A stretch of DNA of 64,000 nt from Fistulifera solaris (Eukaryota; Bacillariophyta; Bacillariophyceae; Naviculales; Stauroneidaceae), in assembly GCA_030295235.1 (NCBI GenBank), contig AP026143.1, positions 372,001-436,000 of the forward strand. Direction: 5' to 3'. A model generated the notes under the pieces. That model did no database searches and was not told the DNA's origin. It worked only from the letters and a program-made list of their open reading frames with translations. The translations under genes were made by a program, and so were the position numbers. Within the stretch, counting starts at the first letter, position 1, and each line of letters begins with the position of its first letter. Below are positions 1-11,768 of the stretch, piece by piece.

Positions 1-533
1 TCCTCTCCTGTAGCATCGACACACAGTTTGGTGGCCACGGACGAACGATGATTGATCATGTCCAAGACCGGCGTCAAGCTGTACCGTTGGTCCGGCAAGA
101 AGTTACAACGAGAATCCACGCAGGCCAAGGCCCACGGATCCACCAATGGGGAATTCACGCGCGGATCGTCGGCTTGTAGCCGTCTCGACAAAGCACCACC
201 GTCGGCCGCTTCCATGGGAGCCAGACGATCGGGGATCCAAAACCGAGGTAACGTTTTCTGAAACGACTCGAGGGGCGGTATTAGATCAATATAAGGGGCA
301 AAGTCGGAATCGCTACCCAGATTCTTTTCGAATTCGAGTCGGTCGGCCAATTGTTCCGAACTGTCAGCGATCAAGCAAGAGCTCAGGGGCACTTGCAACA
401 AATTCAATTGGCCGGCTTGCTTGACAGCAGAATTTAATACTGTGTAGCGATACCCAGCGTTGCTCTCTTTTACTTCGAGCGACGATTTTATTCCTTGCGC
501 GGAACACCAAGAACGGAAAACATCCAGTTTCAT
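1..533 (-). CDS. SET-domain protein methyltransferase (RuBisCO LSMT / SETD3 type), C-terminus off window
   Basis: Reading the minus strand from an ATG at 533 gives an open frame of about 177 codons that runs off position 1 with no stop. It begins MKLDVFRSWCSAQGIKSS, the usual opening of plant LSMT and SETD3/SETD6 proteins, then gives VPLSSCLI (the end of the first SET strand block), LPRFWIP, and VLDMINHRSS, which matches the conserved D-M-x-N-H of the split SET core that binds AdoMet. The family methylates lysine or histidine of non-histone proteins, in plants RuBisCO large subunit or aldolase. No plastid signal is visible at this start, so an upstream exon is possible. It is divergent from histone H4 and shares a 505-base intergenic region with it. 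The family call is firm; the substrate is unknown. Confidence 0.8.
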   Translation of the reverse strand, partial: MKLDVFRSWCSAQGIKSSLEVKESNAGYRYTVLNSAVKQAGQLNLLQVPLSSCLIADSSEQLADRLEFEKNLGSDSDFAPYIDLIPPLESFQKTLPRFWIPDRLAPMEAADGGALSRRLQADDPRVNSPLVDPWALACVDSRCNFLPDQRYSLTPVLDMINHRSSVATKLCVDATGE

Positions 534-1350
<817 letters not shown>

Positions 1351-1405
1351 GCGTCTTGAGGATGCTTGGCTTTGATGCCGTTGCAGTTTACTGACTGTGC
1401 AAACC

Positions 1406-1421
1406 GGAGATTATAATCTCC
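1406..1421 (+). other. histone 3'-end processing stem-loop
   Basis: GGAGAT-TATA-ATCTCC forms a perfect 6-bp stem with a 4-base loop, preceded by AAACC and followed directly by ACCCA. That is the geometry and flank of the stem-loop bound by SLBP in replication-dependent histone mRNAs. Loop positions 1 and 3 are U, as in the usual UYUN loop. It lies 55 bases after the H4 stop, within the normal range. A purine-rich stretch (GAAAGAAGAA, about 1454) follows and could be a U7-type downstream element. Confidence 0.7.
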
Positions 1422-2019
1422 ACCCAAACAAACAAAGCATTTGTCGGGTGTTTGAAAGAAGAACATTGGAGAAGTATTTCTATTTGTAGAACACTTGATA
1501 GTAGAATACGCTTTTGTCTTCTTATTCATCTATTCTTTATTTTATGATATTTTGATATCATCCGAACAGCCTTGAATCATTCTCGTCAACTGTGACGGCC
1601 GCTATCCATTATCATCGTCGTCATTGCTTTGCTATTCAACGAAACGAGCGAGCTCGAGTAACAATAAGGTGAAGGTTGTTTTGAGTTTCGAACGTCACGT
1701 TATCCCAACGCTTTCCTTTTACCGGCATAAGATCCAGTCACGCTCCTCTATGTACAAAACATGCGACTGAGATTATGAACATTTTTGTTGATACTCAGAG
1801 TAGCAAGATTTGAATTTTCAACGAAGCGTTTGCTAAATAGCGAACGTAAGCCTACTATGAAAGATACTACAGCTCGTCCGTTCCATGTCCTTGTTCCTTT
1901 TACGCGTGCTAACCTGCAAGCTAAGCAAAGGTTCTCGTTGGATCCATCGACCATCGACCCACAAAACAACTGAAATAGATTCGAAAAGTGAAATAAAGTC
2001 AACATCTTCGCAACAAACC
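1422..2019. other. intergenic, no gene seen
   Basis: This stretch separates H4 from the tandem-SET gene. An upstream in-frame ATG at 1885 would add 45 residues to the SET protein, but that extension is low in quality and probably belongs to the 5' leader. Nothing else is recognisable. Confidence 0.4.
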
Positions 2020-3616
2020 ATGGTAAGAATATCCTTTCCGCGACCGAAATCGGCAGCGGCTCGAGCGAGCGCGCTGGGAGAATATGTTTTCCGTCACAAG
2101 ATTGTTCTTTGGGCGGTGGTGGCAGGCCTCATTACCATCCGTCAACTGTCGTCCTATTCACGGAATTTGACTTCCATGACACGCGGAAGTAACCGACAGG
2201 CCATGGAGCTTGCGCAGCAAGAGTGCCGTTTCTTTCTCGCCGAAAGTGCCATTCCGCGCAGTGGTCTCGGAATATTTACGGCCGTCGATATCGCCAAAGG
2301 AGAACAAACGCAATCCATGCCCGACATTTGTATCTATGTGGCCGACACGCCGTCGGGGACGGATTTTCATACTCATTCTTGGGCGGGAAGTGTCTTCATG
2401 GGACGCTATGAAGGTCAGAATTCGAGAGGTGCCTGTGAAGGAGTGGCCACATTGGTCAATACCATGCCGGACTCTGTAAACGCCGCGGAACTCGTACCGT
2501 TTCAAGTCCACACCAACGCTGGTCTCAAACGCGATCAGAATCCGGGTGCGGGTGCAATCACCCATTACTATGGCGTTACATCAAAGGCGCGAAGAAATGT
2601 GGCCGCCGGCTCGGAAATCACCATTGATTACGGAGACTGGCACTATGAATCGGATCGGAAATACGTTGCTCCCGTTCATACTCCGGAATGGGTTCGCAAA
2701 CACGGTATGTGCATTGATCATATCGAAATTCGCCAAGCCCTTGACCCGGAGATGGGGCGAGGTGCCTTTGCTCGTCGATTTTTGCCCCGCGGCACTGTGG
2801 TCTCGCCTGCTCCTTTACAAACGTTTAAAAACCGTATCGACTTTGCGCAACAGGAACCCGAGGCTTTGTTTGTAAATTACTGCTTCCAACCCTCCGGCAC
2901 GAACATCCTCTTATTTCCCTATGGACCAGGAGTTAATCTCATCAACCATAGTTCAGAAAAGGCCAATGTGAGGCTTCAATGGTCGACCAATGCTCAGAAT
3001 CACCGACACTGGCTTGACTTGCCATTGCAAAAGTTTTGGGAGATGGTTTACCCGGGAGCCTTGATTTTGGATGTGGTAGCTCTTCGAGACATTCAACCGG
3101 GGGAAGAGTTGTATCTTGATTATGGCCCGGAGTGGGAAGCAGCGTGGCAAGATCATGTTAATGTATGGGAGGCCAACACAGATCCGTACGTGTATCCGGC
3201 CGACATGGATCTCACACAACCATTCCGGACCCTTGAAGAGCAAAAAAAGGACCCGTATCCAAGTAACCTAGCCACCATTTGCTTTGAAGGTCAGTGGGAT
3301 ATTGAAGAAAACAAACCAGTCGACTGGACCGAGCCAACATTCTGGACCGACGGGATGCTTTACTGTCATATCCTTAAACGCGAAAAAAGACAAAAAAACG
3401 GGTTCCTACTTTTATGAAGTATCGCTGGGTTATCGAAAGGAACCCCATCCATTAGATGACAAGCGCTACATTAGCAGAAAAGTGCCTCATAAGGCCATCA
3501 TGTTTGTCGATAAACCCTATCAGAGCGACATGCATTTAAAAAATTCTTTCCGACACCCTATCGGTATTTCCGATGAGTTAATACCTGAACATTGGAGAGC
3601 AACTGCTGTGCAATAA
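2020..3616 (+). CDS. membrane-anchored protein with two SET-like domains
   Basis: The ATG at 2020 (CAAACCATGG context) is preferred over 1885. Residues about 25-45 form one membrane helix (KIVLWAVVAGLITIR). Two SET-like modules follow. The first ends AGSEITIDYGDWHYES. The second has NLINHSS, the N-H-S of the SET active site, and PGEELYLDYG, the closing motif that carries the catalytic tyrosine. The frame opened at 2020 stops at 3417 after a short unrelated tail, while the +1 frame continues with VSLGYRKEPHPLDDKRYISR and runs to 3616. An extra A in the A6 run at 3383-3388 or the A7 run at 3392-3398 would explain this, so I treat it as one gene. Lysine methyltransferase activity on a membrane-proximal target is inference. 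Confidence 0.8.
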
Positions 3617-3697
3617 ATGACATTGATATGTCCAAACGCGGCTCGCATATACAGACGTACGTTGTAATAGCAAACAGATTTCATATTTATATATAAG

Positions 3698-5494
3698 TTA
3701 CTTTTCTTTCTTTGATTCTTTCTTGGCGTTTTCCGCTTCCATTATTTCTGCTTTCTGTATCTCTGTTTGAGCAAGAAAAAGGCCACTGAGACGATTTGCT
3801 GCGCTCAGCCAACTCAAAAGAACGCCATAGAAGATTACTCCGACTACTGGAGCCGCGTTGATAATGTTTCCGAAGATGAGCACTAGACCCTGTTGTATGA
3901 ATGAACCACCACTCTTTCCGAGACGTGAGCCCAAAACATCAATAGCTGCTTTGCCTTTTACCTTGGACTCATCGTCCAGGGGTATGTATGCCATCTAAAA
4001 TGGAAAACAATGATTGAGCGGCTTGACAAACGAACAAAACGGATGCGACGAGATCGAGTATGACGTACCTGGGTCGTAGGATCAAACAGAGCATACTTGG
4101 CCGTTTTGCTTAACAAACTTTGAATCGTGCCGAAAATGACAGCGATCTTGAGTCGCGAGGGACTGTCGAGACCAAGGAAGATACATCCAAAGAACGGAGC
4201 GGCTAATACCGCCATCGTGGCAGGCGTTGCCATAGCACCCACTTTCCAGCCCAAAAGCCGAATGACATGAACTCCAAAGAAAATGATAATGGACGTGCTC
4301 AAGCCGACTGCTGACGAGAAGTTTCCCATGAATCGCTGGTAATCCAGAGGATTCGGGTATTGTTTCTTGACCAACGATTTCCACATGATTTCGGTGAAGT
4401 TGATGCTAAGTCCGTAACCCAATACCAACATGGCGATAAGACGCAAATACTGACTGTTGGCCAAAAACTTGGCGGATTCGACCATGGACATTTTGGGCTT
4501 TTTTCTTTTTCTCTGTTTGGGTTTGTTCTGTCGGTGTGGTAGTTTCGGTGCGCTCCACATAACCGGTGCTCAATCGATAAAACAAACAGATCATGATTCC
4601 CGAAAAGGACACCGCCCTCGTGAGACGATTCAAACTGGCGGCAAAATCCGGCGCTTTGCTCGCATATCGAACCACATATTGACCCGCCACGACCGGTGCT
4701 AAGCCACTCATTTGAGCAAACAAGGGGTAGAAGCGTTTCGCTTGATCGACGGAGACGACGTCGTTAGCAAATTGCCAAAACAACAGACCCACAGATACGG
4801 AGCTATAGATTTCGGACATGATGTAGAAGAGAGCCGATGTCCAGTGCGTAAATATTTTGGCCAAAACAGCCATGCCACTGGAAGTTGCGGCACCGGGTAG
4901 AAAGCGTTGTACGGTTTCAAGCGTGGGATGAAGGAGAGTCTCGGCATTCGGGTAAATGAATGCATTGAAAAGAGCAAAGAACACAAAGAATGGGATACAC
5001 GTAATGTAGAATAGCGTTTTCTTTCCGACACTGTTCGAAAGCTTCGAGTAGAGAGCGATAAAGGCCGTAGCCGCTGGCAAGACACCATAAATTTTGAGAA
5101 AGGCAATCGCCTCGGCTCCACACTGTGTGACAATCAAGGTATCCTTCGTGTCTCGTGTCAACGTGAGAGCTAATATCACGAAAAACTTGATGGCTCCAAT
5201 CAGTAAGAATTTGGTGATCTCGTGACTGCCGTAAATGGGAAAGACGGCTTGACGCGCTCGTGAAAGGAAACTGGTGGCGGCCATGCTTCCTCCTCCGCGG
5301 CTCAAAGCCGTTCCAATCTGTTGCGGTGGTGAGCCGTCGGTATTACCCGATGTCTCGTCGTTGATATGTGAACGGAGAGTGAATTGACGTTTTGTTGTGA
5401 CAGCCCGAGATTCCGATCGAAAATGAAGACTCGACGACAAGCAACTGGAATTGAGAATGAGAACGAACAGAATGAAACAATGTAACGGCTTCAT
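3698..5494 (-). CDS. plastid-type ATP/ADP translocase (NTT family)
   Basis: This is a nucleotide transporter of the Chlamydia/plastid NTT family, which exchanges ATP and ADP across the plastid inner envelope. The N-terminus is a signal peptide (MKPLHCFILFVLILNSS), then a basic Ser/Thr-rich stretch, so import into a complex plastid is likely. Diagnostic blocks are LTRDTKDTLIVTQCGAEAIA, KIYGVLPAATAFIALYSKLS and, across the intron, FDPTTQ-MAYIPLDDESKVKGK and RLGKSGGS. About eleven membrane helices are present. The intron at 4068-3995 (GT-AG, 74 bases) is confirmed by the rejoined motif. A single-base frame change lies in the T6 run at 4499-4504 (A6 on the coding strand), between the charged KKKK loop and MSMVESAKF. 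An extra base there is the simplest cause. Confidence 0.93.
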
Positions 5495-5884
5495 TCAGAT
5501 ATATCGCTTATGATAATGTGCACAAACGACTCGAGCACAAGGTATGAATGTGAATAAATGCAGTAACAAGATTCTCCGATGACAATTATTGATCGGAACA
5601 AAAAGGAAGCGACGTTGATGTTTGTGTTGATGTCGCGATGATGTCGGATCCGACGGCCATCAAAAACACACGGACAAAAAAACGGAAAAGTGCGAGAAAA
5701 AGACGTACGTCGACCAGACGTTTGTACGTCACTCTTTGGTTCTGTTCAGTACCGGTACTTTATGTGAAAAACAGCTAGAATATCTGTCCGGTTCTAAAAA
5801 GCCCGCGCCAAAGATTTGTTCCGTCCGAAACGTTCTTTCGTCGAACCACCACAATAAACAAGGCCTCCATGTCCGTTATAATCC
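5495..5884. promoter_or_regulatory. divergent promoter region, NTT and CBM9-like gene
   Basis: This is 390 bases between divergent genes. It holds closely spaced ACGT cores around 5704-5728 (GACGTACGTCGACC and GTACGTCACTC). No gene is seen. Confidence 0.35.
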
Positions 5885-7024
5885 ATGAATCATCTCCATT
5901 CTTCTTGTTATCTCCTCATGGCGTCCGTCGTTACTTCGTTCGACCCGTACGCATGGTATCCGCGGCAATACGTCGCACAACGCGTCACACAACACTTGGT
6001 GATCGATGGCGACGTGGAGAAAGAAGCATGGCGCAGTGTACCGTGGAGTGATGCGTTTGGTGATATTCAAGGAAAAGATGGGCCCTCTCCCGCCGATATT
6101 CCTTTGACGGCATTCAAAGCTCTCTATGATGACACACATTTGTACATTTGTGCCGTATTGCATCCCAAAGATGGTTTACCGACCGAAGCCCATTTCACGG
6201 AGCGAAATCAACCAATCTACCAAAAAGATTCGGATTTTGAAGTGTTTATACAAGTTGGATATCCCAATGAAGATGGAAGTGGCACTACTTGGAATCACGA
6301 TTACAAAGAGCTCGAAATTAATGCCATCAACACACCATGGAACCTTCTCATGGACAAACCGTACTGGGATGGTGGTCAAGAGCATTCGGGAAGAGTCGCC
6401 AGCGATCCGGCGGATCCCTTGTATTATGAAGTTTATCATCAGGAGACAGCAACTCGTGTACTTTCGGGTCAATTGAATCATCCGACCCACGGTGCCCTTT
6501 GGACCGTCGAGATGAAACTCGCGTTTTCGGATCTGTGGGTACAGAAGAGTGACACGACGACACCGACCCACCAACCGTCTCTATCGGTTCCCTGGCGCAT
6601 CAATTTTAGTCGAGTCGAAAAACAAGGTGCTATCAACTGGACTTGGCAACCACAATATCGCTGGGACCCTCAGCAAAACCAATTTAGAGGCTTTGTCGAC
6701 ATGCATCTTCCCGATGCTTGGGGATATTTGTCCTTTGATCAGCCAATCATTGACAGCACGTGGCCAGCGCAACTGGCCGCCATGTGCATCTACTATGCGC
6801 AGCGTCATCATCAAGAGGCTAATGGGGAATTCACAAAAGACGTCAATATATTGATACTCCCTCCGCATATCATGGATGATTTTCGAGTTGACATACAATT
6901 GGGAGATCCAGACCATTATGTGGCGTCTATCGTTGATGCTACTGGTAACGTCCATGTACAAATACGACAAGATCGAAGGTTAACAATTGTGACCAATCGA
7001 ACGTCGGCTATTGACCAACAATGA
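5885..7024 (+). CDS. carbohydrate-binding CBM9-like domain protein
   Basis: This 379-residue intronless protein opens with a short hydrophobic stretch and then QHLVIDGDVEKEAWRSVPWS, the usual start of the CBM9-like beta-sandwich (I-D-G-x-L-x-E-x-A-W). Further family blocks are ALYDDTHLYICAVL, a DYKELEINA strand, WTVEMKLAFSDLW and WRINFSRVE, then RGFVDMHLPDAWGYLSF, which closes the domain. CBM9-like modules bind sugar ends and occur in secreted or envelope proteins. There is no catalytic domain, so binding or scaffolding is likely. The signal peptide is weak, so the location is open. The ATG at 5918 is an alternative start. Confidence 0.72.
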   Translation: MNHLHSSCYLLMASVVTSFDPYAWYPRQYVAQRVTQHLVIDGDVEKEAWRSVPWSDAFGDIQGKDGPSPADIPLTAFKALYDDTHLYICAVLHPKDGLPTEAHFTERNQPIYQKDSDFEVFIQVGYPNEDGSGTTWNHDYKELEINAINTPWNLLMDKPYWDGGQEHSGRVASDPADPLYYEVYHQETATRVLSGQLNHPTHGALWTVEMKLAFSDLWVQKSDTTTPTHQPSLSVPWRINFSRVEKQGAINWTWQPQYRWDPQQNQFRGFVDMHLPDAWGYLSFDQPIIDSTWPAQLAAMCIYYAQRHHQEANGEFTKDVNILILPPHIMDDFRVDIQLGDPDHYVASIVDATGNVHVQIRQDRRLTIVTNRTSAIDQQ

Positions 7025-7809
7025 AGTGACAAAAACAACCAGTCGTTTCTCCATTCGTCGGGAAAGATTTCACATGCGGCGCTGTTGCTCCATTAGGCTT
7101 GAGAGTGAGGCAAATCTTGAACGGAGCTTGCTTGTCGCGAAATAATTCTAGAGTGATGCGCTAGCGCCTATAGAGAGCGCGCGCGTTATCGTCAAAGCTT
7201 ACTTGGTAAAGAAATCTGCATAGAATCAAACGAATTGTGATGAAATCATCACTTAGTAAAAAAAGTTTAGTATAACCATTGAGCTATCTTGTAGAAATTT
7301 CTGAACGGGAAAAGCGACTACAGAGTAAATGCTATGAAAGATGAAAGTTAGCCAAAGCCCGAATGCTAGAGAGATTTCAAACTTACAGAGAGAACGCCGA
7401 ACATGGATCTTATTGTCCGCGGAACTGGATTTGGGACACGAATGACAAACGTGTTTAACAAGACTTAACGGTATCATAACGGTGATAAATTTATTTAGGA
7501 GTTTTTTGGCATTTATTTTGTCAGAAACAAAATCCAAATCTTCAAAAAAGAGTGCATGCAATCTTTAGGAAGTGAACCACAAATGCACTTGGTGAAACTT
7601 GTGACCAACAAAAGGAACCTGTGTTCGCTTGAATGCATTTGCTGCCGAAAGCGAGACACTTGAACGGAAGGACAAAAGGTACGAGCATGATTGAGGGACC
7701 ATTTGCATTTGTTGCTTTAAGGAACTGCAGAACAATGCGATCGGCGTCTAAAATATACGCAAAAAATGCTCGACCGGGCTTTTCTAACTCTCGGTTTCAG
7801 TAGAACAAA
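7025..7809. other. intergenic, no gene seen
   Basis: This is 785 bases between two plus-strand genes. A short GC-rich palindromic patch (GCGCTAGCGC) lies near 7158. A 102-codon minus-strand frame at 7253-7561 has no homology I recognise and is AT-biased. Confidence 0.4.
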
Positions 7810-8757
7810 ATGAAGATTTTTTCAGGTCTTGCCTCATTTTTGATCTTATCACGAGCGCTTGCTCAGAATCAAGCCGATCCGGCCCTATTTCTGAATCCTT
7901 GCGAAGTTAGATGCGAAGGCAACATCTTCCGTAAAACTTTCTACGTCAACAACTACGAAAATGGAATCTGCAACGAGGACTGTGTTCGTTTTCCTCGCGC
8001 ATACACTGTCCGCGGTTACAGTTGTGGCCGTTGCCCCAAAGCATTCGAAAATTATAACGAACTAAAGCAAGCGGTTGATGAGTACCTTGCTGATAACTCG
8101 GCTTCTTCTCCAGTTGCAACTCTTTATGGACATCCCATTGGAAAGTGGCAGGTTCAAAAGGTTGGGTCTTTTGAGTACCTTTTTGATGGAAAGCGTAATA
8201 CGGCTGCTGCTACTTTCAATGAGGATATTAGTGCGTGGAACGTGCGCGCGGCGAGCAATATGCAATACATGTTTGCATCAAACACGGCCTTCAACAAAGA
8301 CATCGGAGCATGGAATGTAGCCAAAGTAACAACTATGGAAGGAATGTTCGAGGATGCGTCTTCTTTCAATCGAAATATCGGTTCCTGGGATGTCACAAAC
8401 GTACGCGACATGGCTTACATGTTCTACGGGGCCAAGCAATTCAATCAGAATCTCAACTCATGGGACGTGAGTAATGTTTCGGATATGAGTTTCATGTTCT
8501 CGTCAGCGGAATCCTTCAACTCTCCCCTTGATAATTGGAATGTGGTCAATGTCAGGGATTTCGAACAAATGTTCGCGGAGGCGACAGCTTTCTCGCAAGA
8601 TCTGTGCCAATGGGGCGACGAAATGACCTCGATCACGAGCGACGAAGTGATCAACATGTTCATCTCAACGCAATGCCTATTGGAAGATGACCCAGCATTA
8701 TCGGAAACACCGGTAAGCCCGCTGTGCTTTAACTGTAGAATGCCGGGTGGCGTTTGA
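7810..8757 (+). CDS. secreted BspA-like leucine-rich repeat protein (DUF285)
   Basis: This 315-residue protein starts with a clear signal peptide (MKIFSGLASFLILSRALAQ). Residues 30-80 form a cysteine-rich module (CEVRCEG, GICNEDC, CGRCP). From residue about 110 there are five to six BspA/DUF285 repeats of about 25-30 residues with the pattern F-N-x-D-I-x-x-W-x-V-x-x-V-x-x-M-x-x-M-F, for example FNKDIGAWNVAKVTTMEGMF. Such repeats are abundant in diatoms and in surface proteins of bacteria and protists, where they mediate adhesion. Secretion is well supported, while the ligand is unknown. The gene is uninterrupted and intronless. Confidence 0.88.
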   Translation: MKIFSGLASFLILSRALAQNQADPALFLNPCEVRCEGNIFRKTFYVNNYENGICNEDCVRFPRAYTVRGYSCGRCPKAFENYNELKQAVDEYLADNSASSPVATLYGHPIGKWQVQKVGSFEYLFDGKRNTAAATFNEDISAWNVRAASNMQYMFASNTAFNKDIGAWNVAKVTTMEGMFEDASSFNRNIGSWDVTNVRDMAYMFYGAKQFNQNLNSWDVSNVSDMSFMFSSAESFNSPLDNWNVVNVRDFEQMFAEATAFSQDLCQWGDEMTSITSDEVINMFISTQCLLEDDPALSETPVSPLCFNCRMPGGV

Positions 8758-8866
8758 GACTTAGTTGGACAAGGAAGACTTAATTGATGACCAACAGCTG
8801 GTGTCTCGATAGAGTGGTTTCAACATAACTACGTCTGATTAATCCTATAAGGTGCTTTGAATTTTA

Positions 8867-11768
8867 TTAGTAAGACCTACCCCAGAGTACCCAGCATGTC
8901 GCCACTTTGCCACTTGCAATGCACATGGTACCTTCTGGGAGCTCCGGCTGATTGAATGGAATGCACAACGTCTTGGCAGCAACACTCGTCGCCGTCTTTT
9001 CATCTTCACCTTCTTGACCCAGAGTCTTCAAACTTTCCTCCCGGCTCGTCTTCTTCACCCAATCTTCCCAGTCCTGGTGCTCACCACCGCACCACGGCGT
9101 CAATACCAAGTTATGTTTTTCCAAGTTGGGAACAAAGTCCTTCCACTCGGTTACCTTCACAACGTGTGCGTCGCGCGCTTCTTTCGCCTTAACGAACATG
9201 GCGCCTTGAATTTCATCCAGTTTGGCTTTAAGTCGCGCGCCTAAGCCTTCAATCGGAAAATCCACCTTTTCACCATTGTGGCGAACAACAATGCGAGCAC
9301 TCTTATTCTCAATATCGCGAGGACCGACCTCGACTCGAATTGGGACACCCTTTTGTTCCCAATGGTTGTACTTCCAGCCTGGATTGTACAAATCACGATC
9401 GTCGTATTTAACGCGAATACCACAAGCCTTCAGATCCGCTCGAATCGCTTCACAGTAGGGCGCAGCATCAGCGGCGGTCAAATGTTTGCTGATAATAGCA
9501 ACAATCACAACCTGCAACGGGGCCACGCGCGGAGGCAACACTAAACCCGTATCATCTCCATGGACCATCACCATTACACCTAGCGTTCGTGTTGTCAGCC
9601 CCCATGATGTTTGCCAAGCAGTTTGTGTCTCTCCTTTATCATCCTGGAACGTAATGTCGAACATTTTCCCGAAGTTTTGACCCAAATGGTGAGACGTGGC
9701 GCCCTGAATTGCTCGACCAGATCCAGCAATGTAGGCTTCCACCGTTGTGGTTCGGTAACCCCCGCAAATTTCTCAGCTTCAGTCTTGTATCCAGGAATTA
9801 CAGGAACCGCCAACAAGTCTTCGTATACTTGGCGATATAATTCGAGCGCATCCATCACCATCTTTTCAGCGTCCTCGAATGTGGCATGAGCGGTATGACC
9901 TTCTTGCCATAAGAACTCGCGTGTTCGTAAGAATGGGGTAGGGTATTTAAACTCCCAGCGCACAACGTTTGCCCACTGGTTCAACTTGAGCGGAAGATCA
10001 CGGTGGCTGCGAATCCAATCGGAATAAGCGGGATACATGATCGTCTCAGAAGTTGGACGAATGGCAATAGGATTTTCAAGATCGCCATCGCCCGATTTGG
10101 TCACCCATGCAACTTCAGGGGCAAACCCTTCCACGTGATCTTTCTCTTTCTCCAAACGACTTTTTGATACGAACATGGGAAAATAGGTGTTTTCAACTCC
10201 CAAATCTTCCTGGACGCGCTCATTGAACCACAACTGAATCAGTTCCCACATTTTGTATGACCAGGGGCGAAGAATGTAACATCCCGAAATATCGTAGTAG
10301 GATATCATCTCGGAAAGTACGATAACATCCGTGTACCAGTTGGGGAAATTCTCGGTTTTCTTCCACTGCAAAGCCAACAATGTCTCTCCTTTCTTAGCGG
10401 TCTTCTTATCGGCAACTTCCTTCTTCGCCTTTGGTTCCTGTTGAGCTTTGGGCTCTTTCGACGGAGCAGGAGCATTGGGATCGACTTCCGCGAACTCCAA
10501 AAGGACTGGTTCCACGCCAACCTTCTGCAGAGCTTCCTTTAATGCCTTCGAAGTCATTTGAACGGACATATCATTACGGAGAGGATGAGAATGAACAAAC
10601 GCGTAGTTATCGAAAAGAGCCTTGTCCATCACCAAAGTAATCTTATCCGCCGATTCTTCATCATTTGCCTTCTTCACATTGACTCCATCTTGAATGACGC
10701 ATAGTGGGCCCACGCTTCCCGGCTTGACGCGCAAGAGCTCATCCAACACCGCCGCATCCGCCATTCGCAAGTTGGTTTTCCCCGCCAGTTTCAAATCGTT
10801 ACCCAGATTTTTGGTGTTCACATTGGCCGTGGGACGCACCGTGACGAGGAATAGTCCATGCTTCTTATCACGCAAAAACAAGTTCTTGGTGTGAGTGTGG
10901 GTACTGTCGGGAAGAGGGACTTTGGAAACGAGTTCTTCCGCCGTGTTGCACAAGTCATGAGAATACGCCGTGTGTTCAATTGCCATGTCCACGAGCTTCT
11001 TTAGAACGGCATTGTTCTCATCCACGACGGCAGCGGATGTAGCCGGAGCCGGAGCAGCAGCAGGAGGAGGAGGCATTTCCAAAGGACTCGCAGTGCCCTC
11101 CTTCAACGCATCGGCCCATCCCTTCAACGTCACTTTCAGCGCTTCATCGGAAAGACAAGCTTGTAGTTTGTCCAGTATAGTCTTGCACCATCGGTGGGCT
11201 TGTTGAGGAAGTTCCTTCACTTGCACCGTCTGACAAACTCCGGCCACCGCGACGGCGGTAACCGCATCGGCCGCTGTCGCCACATCCCCGACCAGCACCG
11301 TTTTGTGGTTTTGAAACAAATGCTTTTCAATTTCCATCACAAAGTCTTCCACTGCAGCTACAAATAGTGGTTCTGTCTTATCTGTTTGTTTGTTGCGAGG
11401 GAGAAAAATGAGATGGCAGGTTTATGTAAAAAAGTAGAGTCTATGAATGCACTAAACTCACCTTGCCGAAGAATGGGAAGTAAAGTTTGATCGACGGACT
11501 CAATCCAACTATCAACGGCAGCTTGTTGTGCGGGGGTCGATCCCAGCAAGGCCGAATTGCCTTTCAACAAAAGACGCACGGCTCCCGACATGCCAACGGC
11601 TGAAAATTCTTGGCTGACATCGGTAAACGAGTGTTTCACCGTCTGAACCAAAGAGCACTTGTTGCCTTCTTCGTTCAAAGTCAAATCGGCATTGGTCAGT
11701 TGCGCGACAATCTGGATGAGTGTGGCATCGATGCCACTGGCTTGGCCGACAAATGTAGTGGTTTGCAT
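8867..11768 (-). CDS. prolyl-tRNA synthetase with fused editing domain
   Basis: This is cytosolic, eukaryote-type ProRS (class II), which charges tRNA-Pro. In order it has an N-terminal GST-C-like region, an Ala/Pro linker ([12 protein letters not shown]), a YbaK/ProX-like editing module ([16 protein letters not shown] to [20 protein letters not shown]), a Lys-rich linker, the catalytic core with [34 protein letters not shown] and [18 protein letters not shown] (motif 2), the anticodon-binding domain, and the C-terminal module ending LWGRSY. The final tyrosine is conserved in this type. One intron (11461-11382, 80 bases) splits GLN-Asp (CAAG|AT). At the C5 run 9759-9763 the frame slips by one missing base. 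Restoring six bases gives the family block [20 protein letters not shown]. The editing fusion is known from yeast and Plasmodium enzymes. Confidence 0.95.

Noticed and set aside
3393-3399. Programmed -1 frameshift in the tandem-SET gene
   Set aside because: The heptamer is right but the downstream frame is +1, the wrong direction for it.
7253-7561. 102-codon minus-strand frame
   Set aside because: AT-biased, no domain, no usable upstream or downstream exons.
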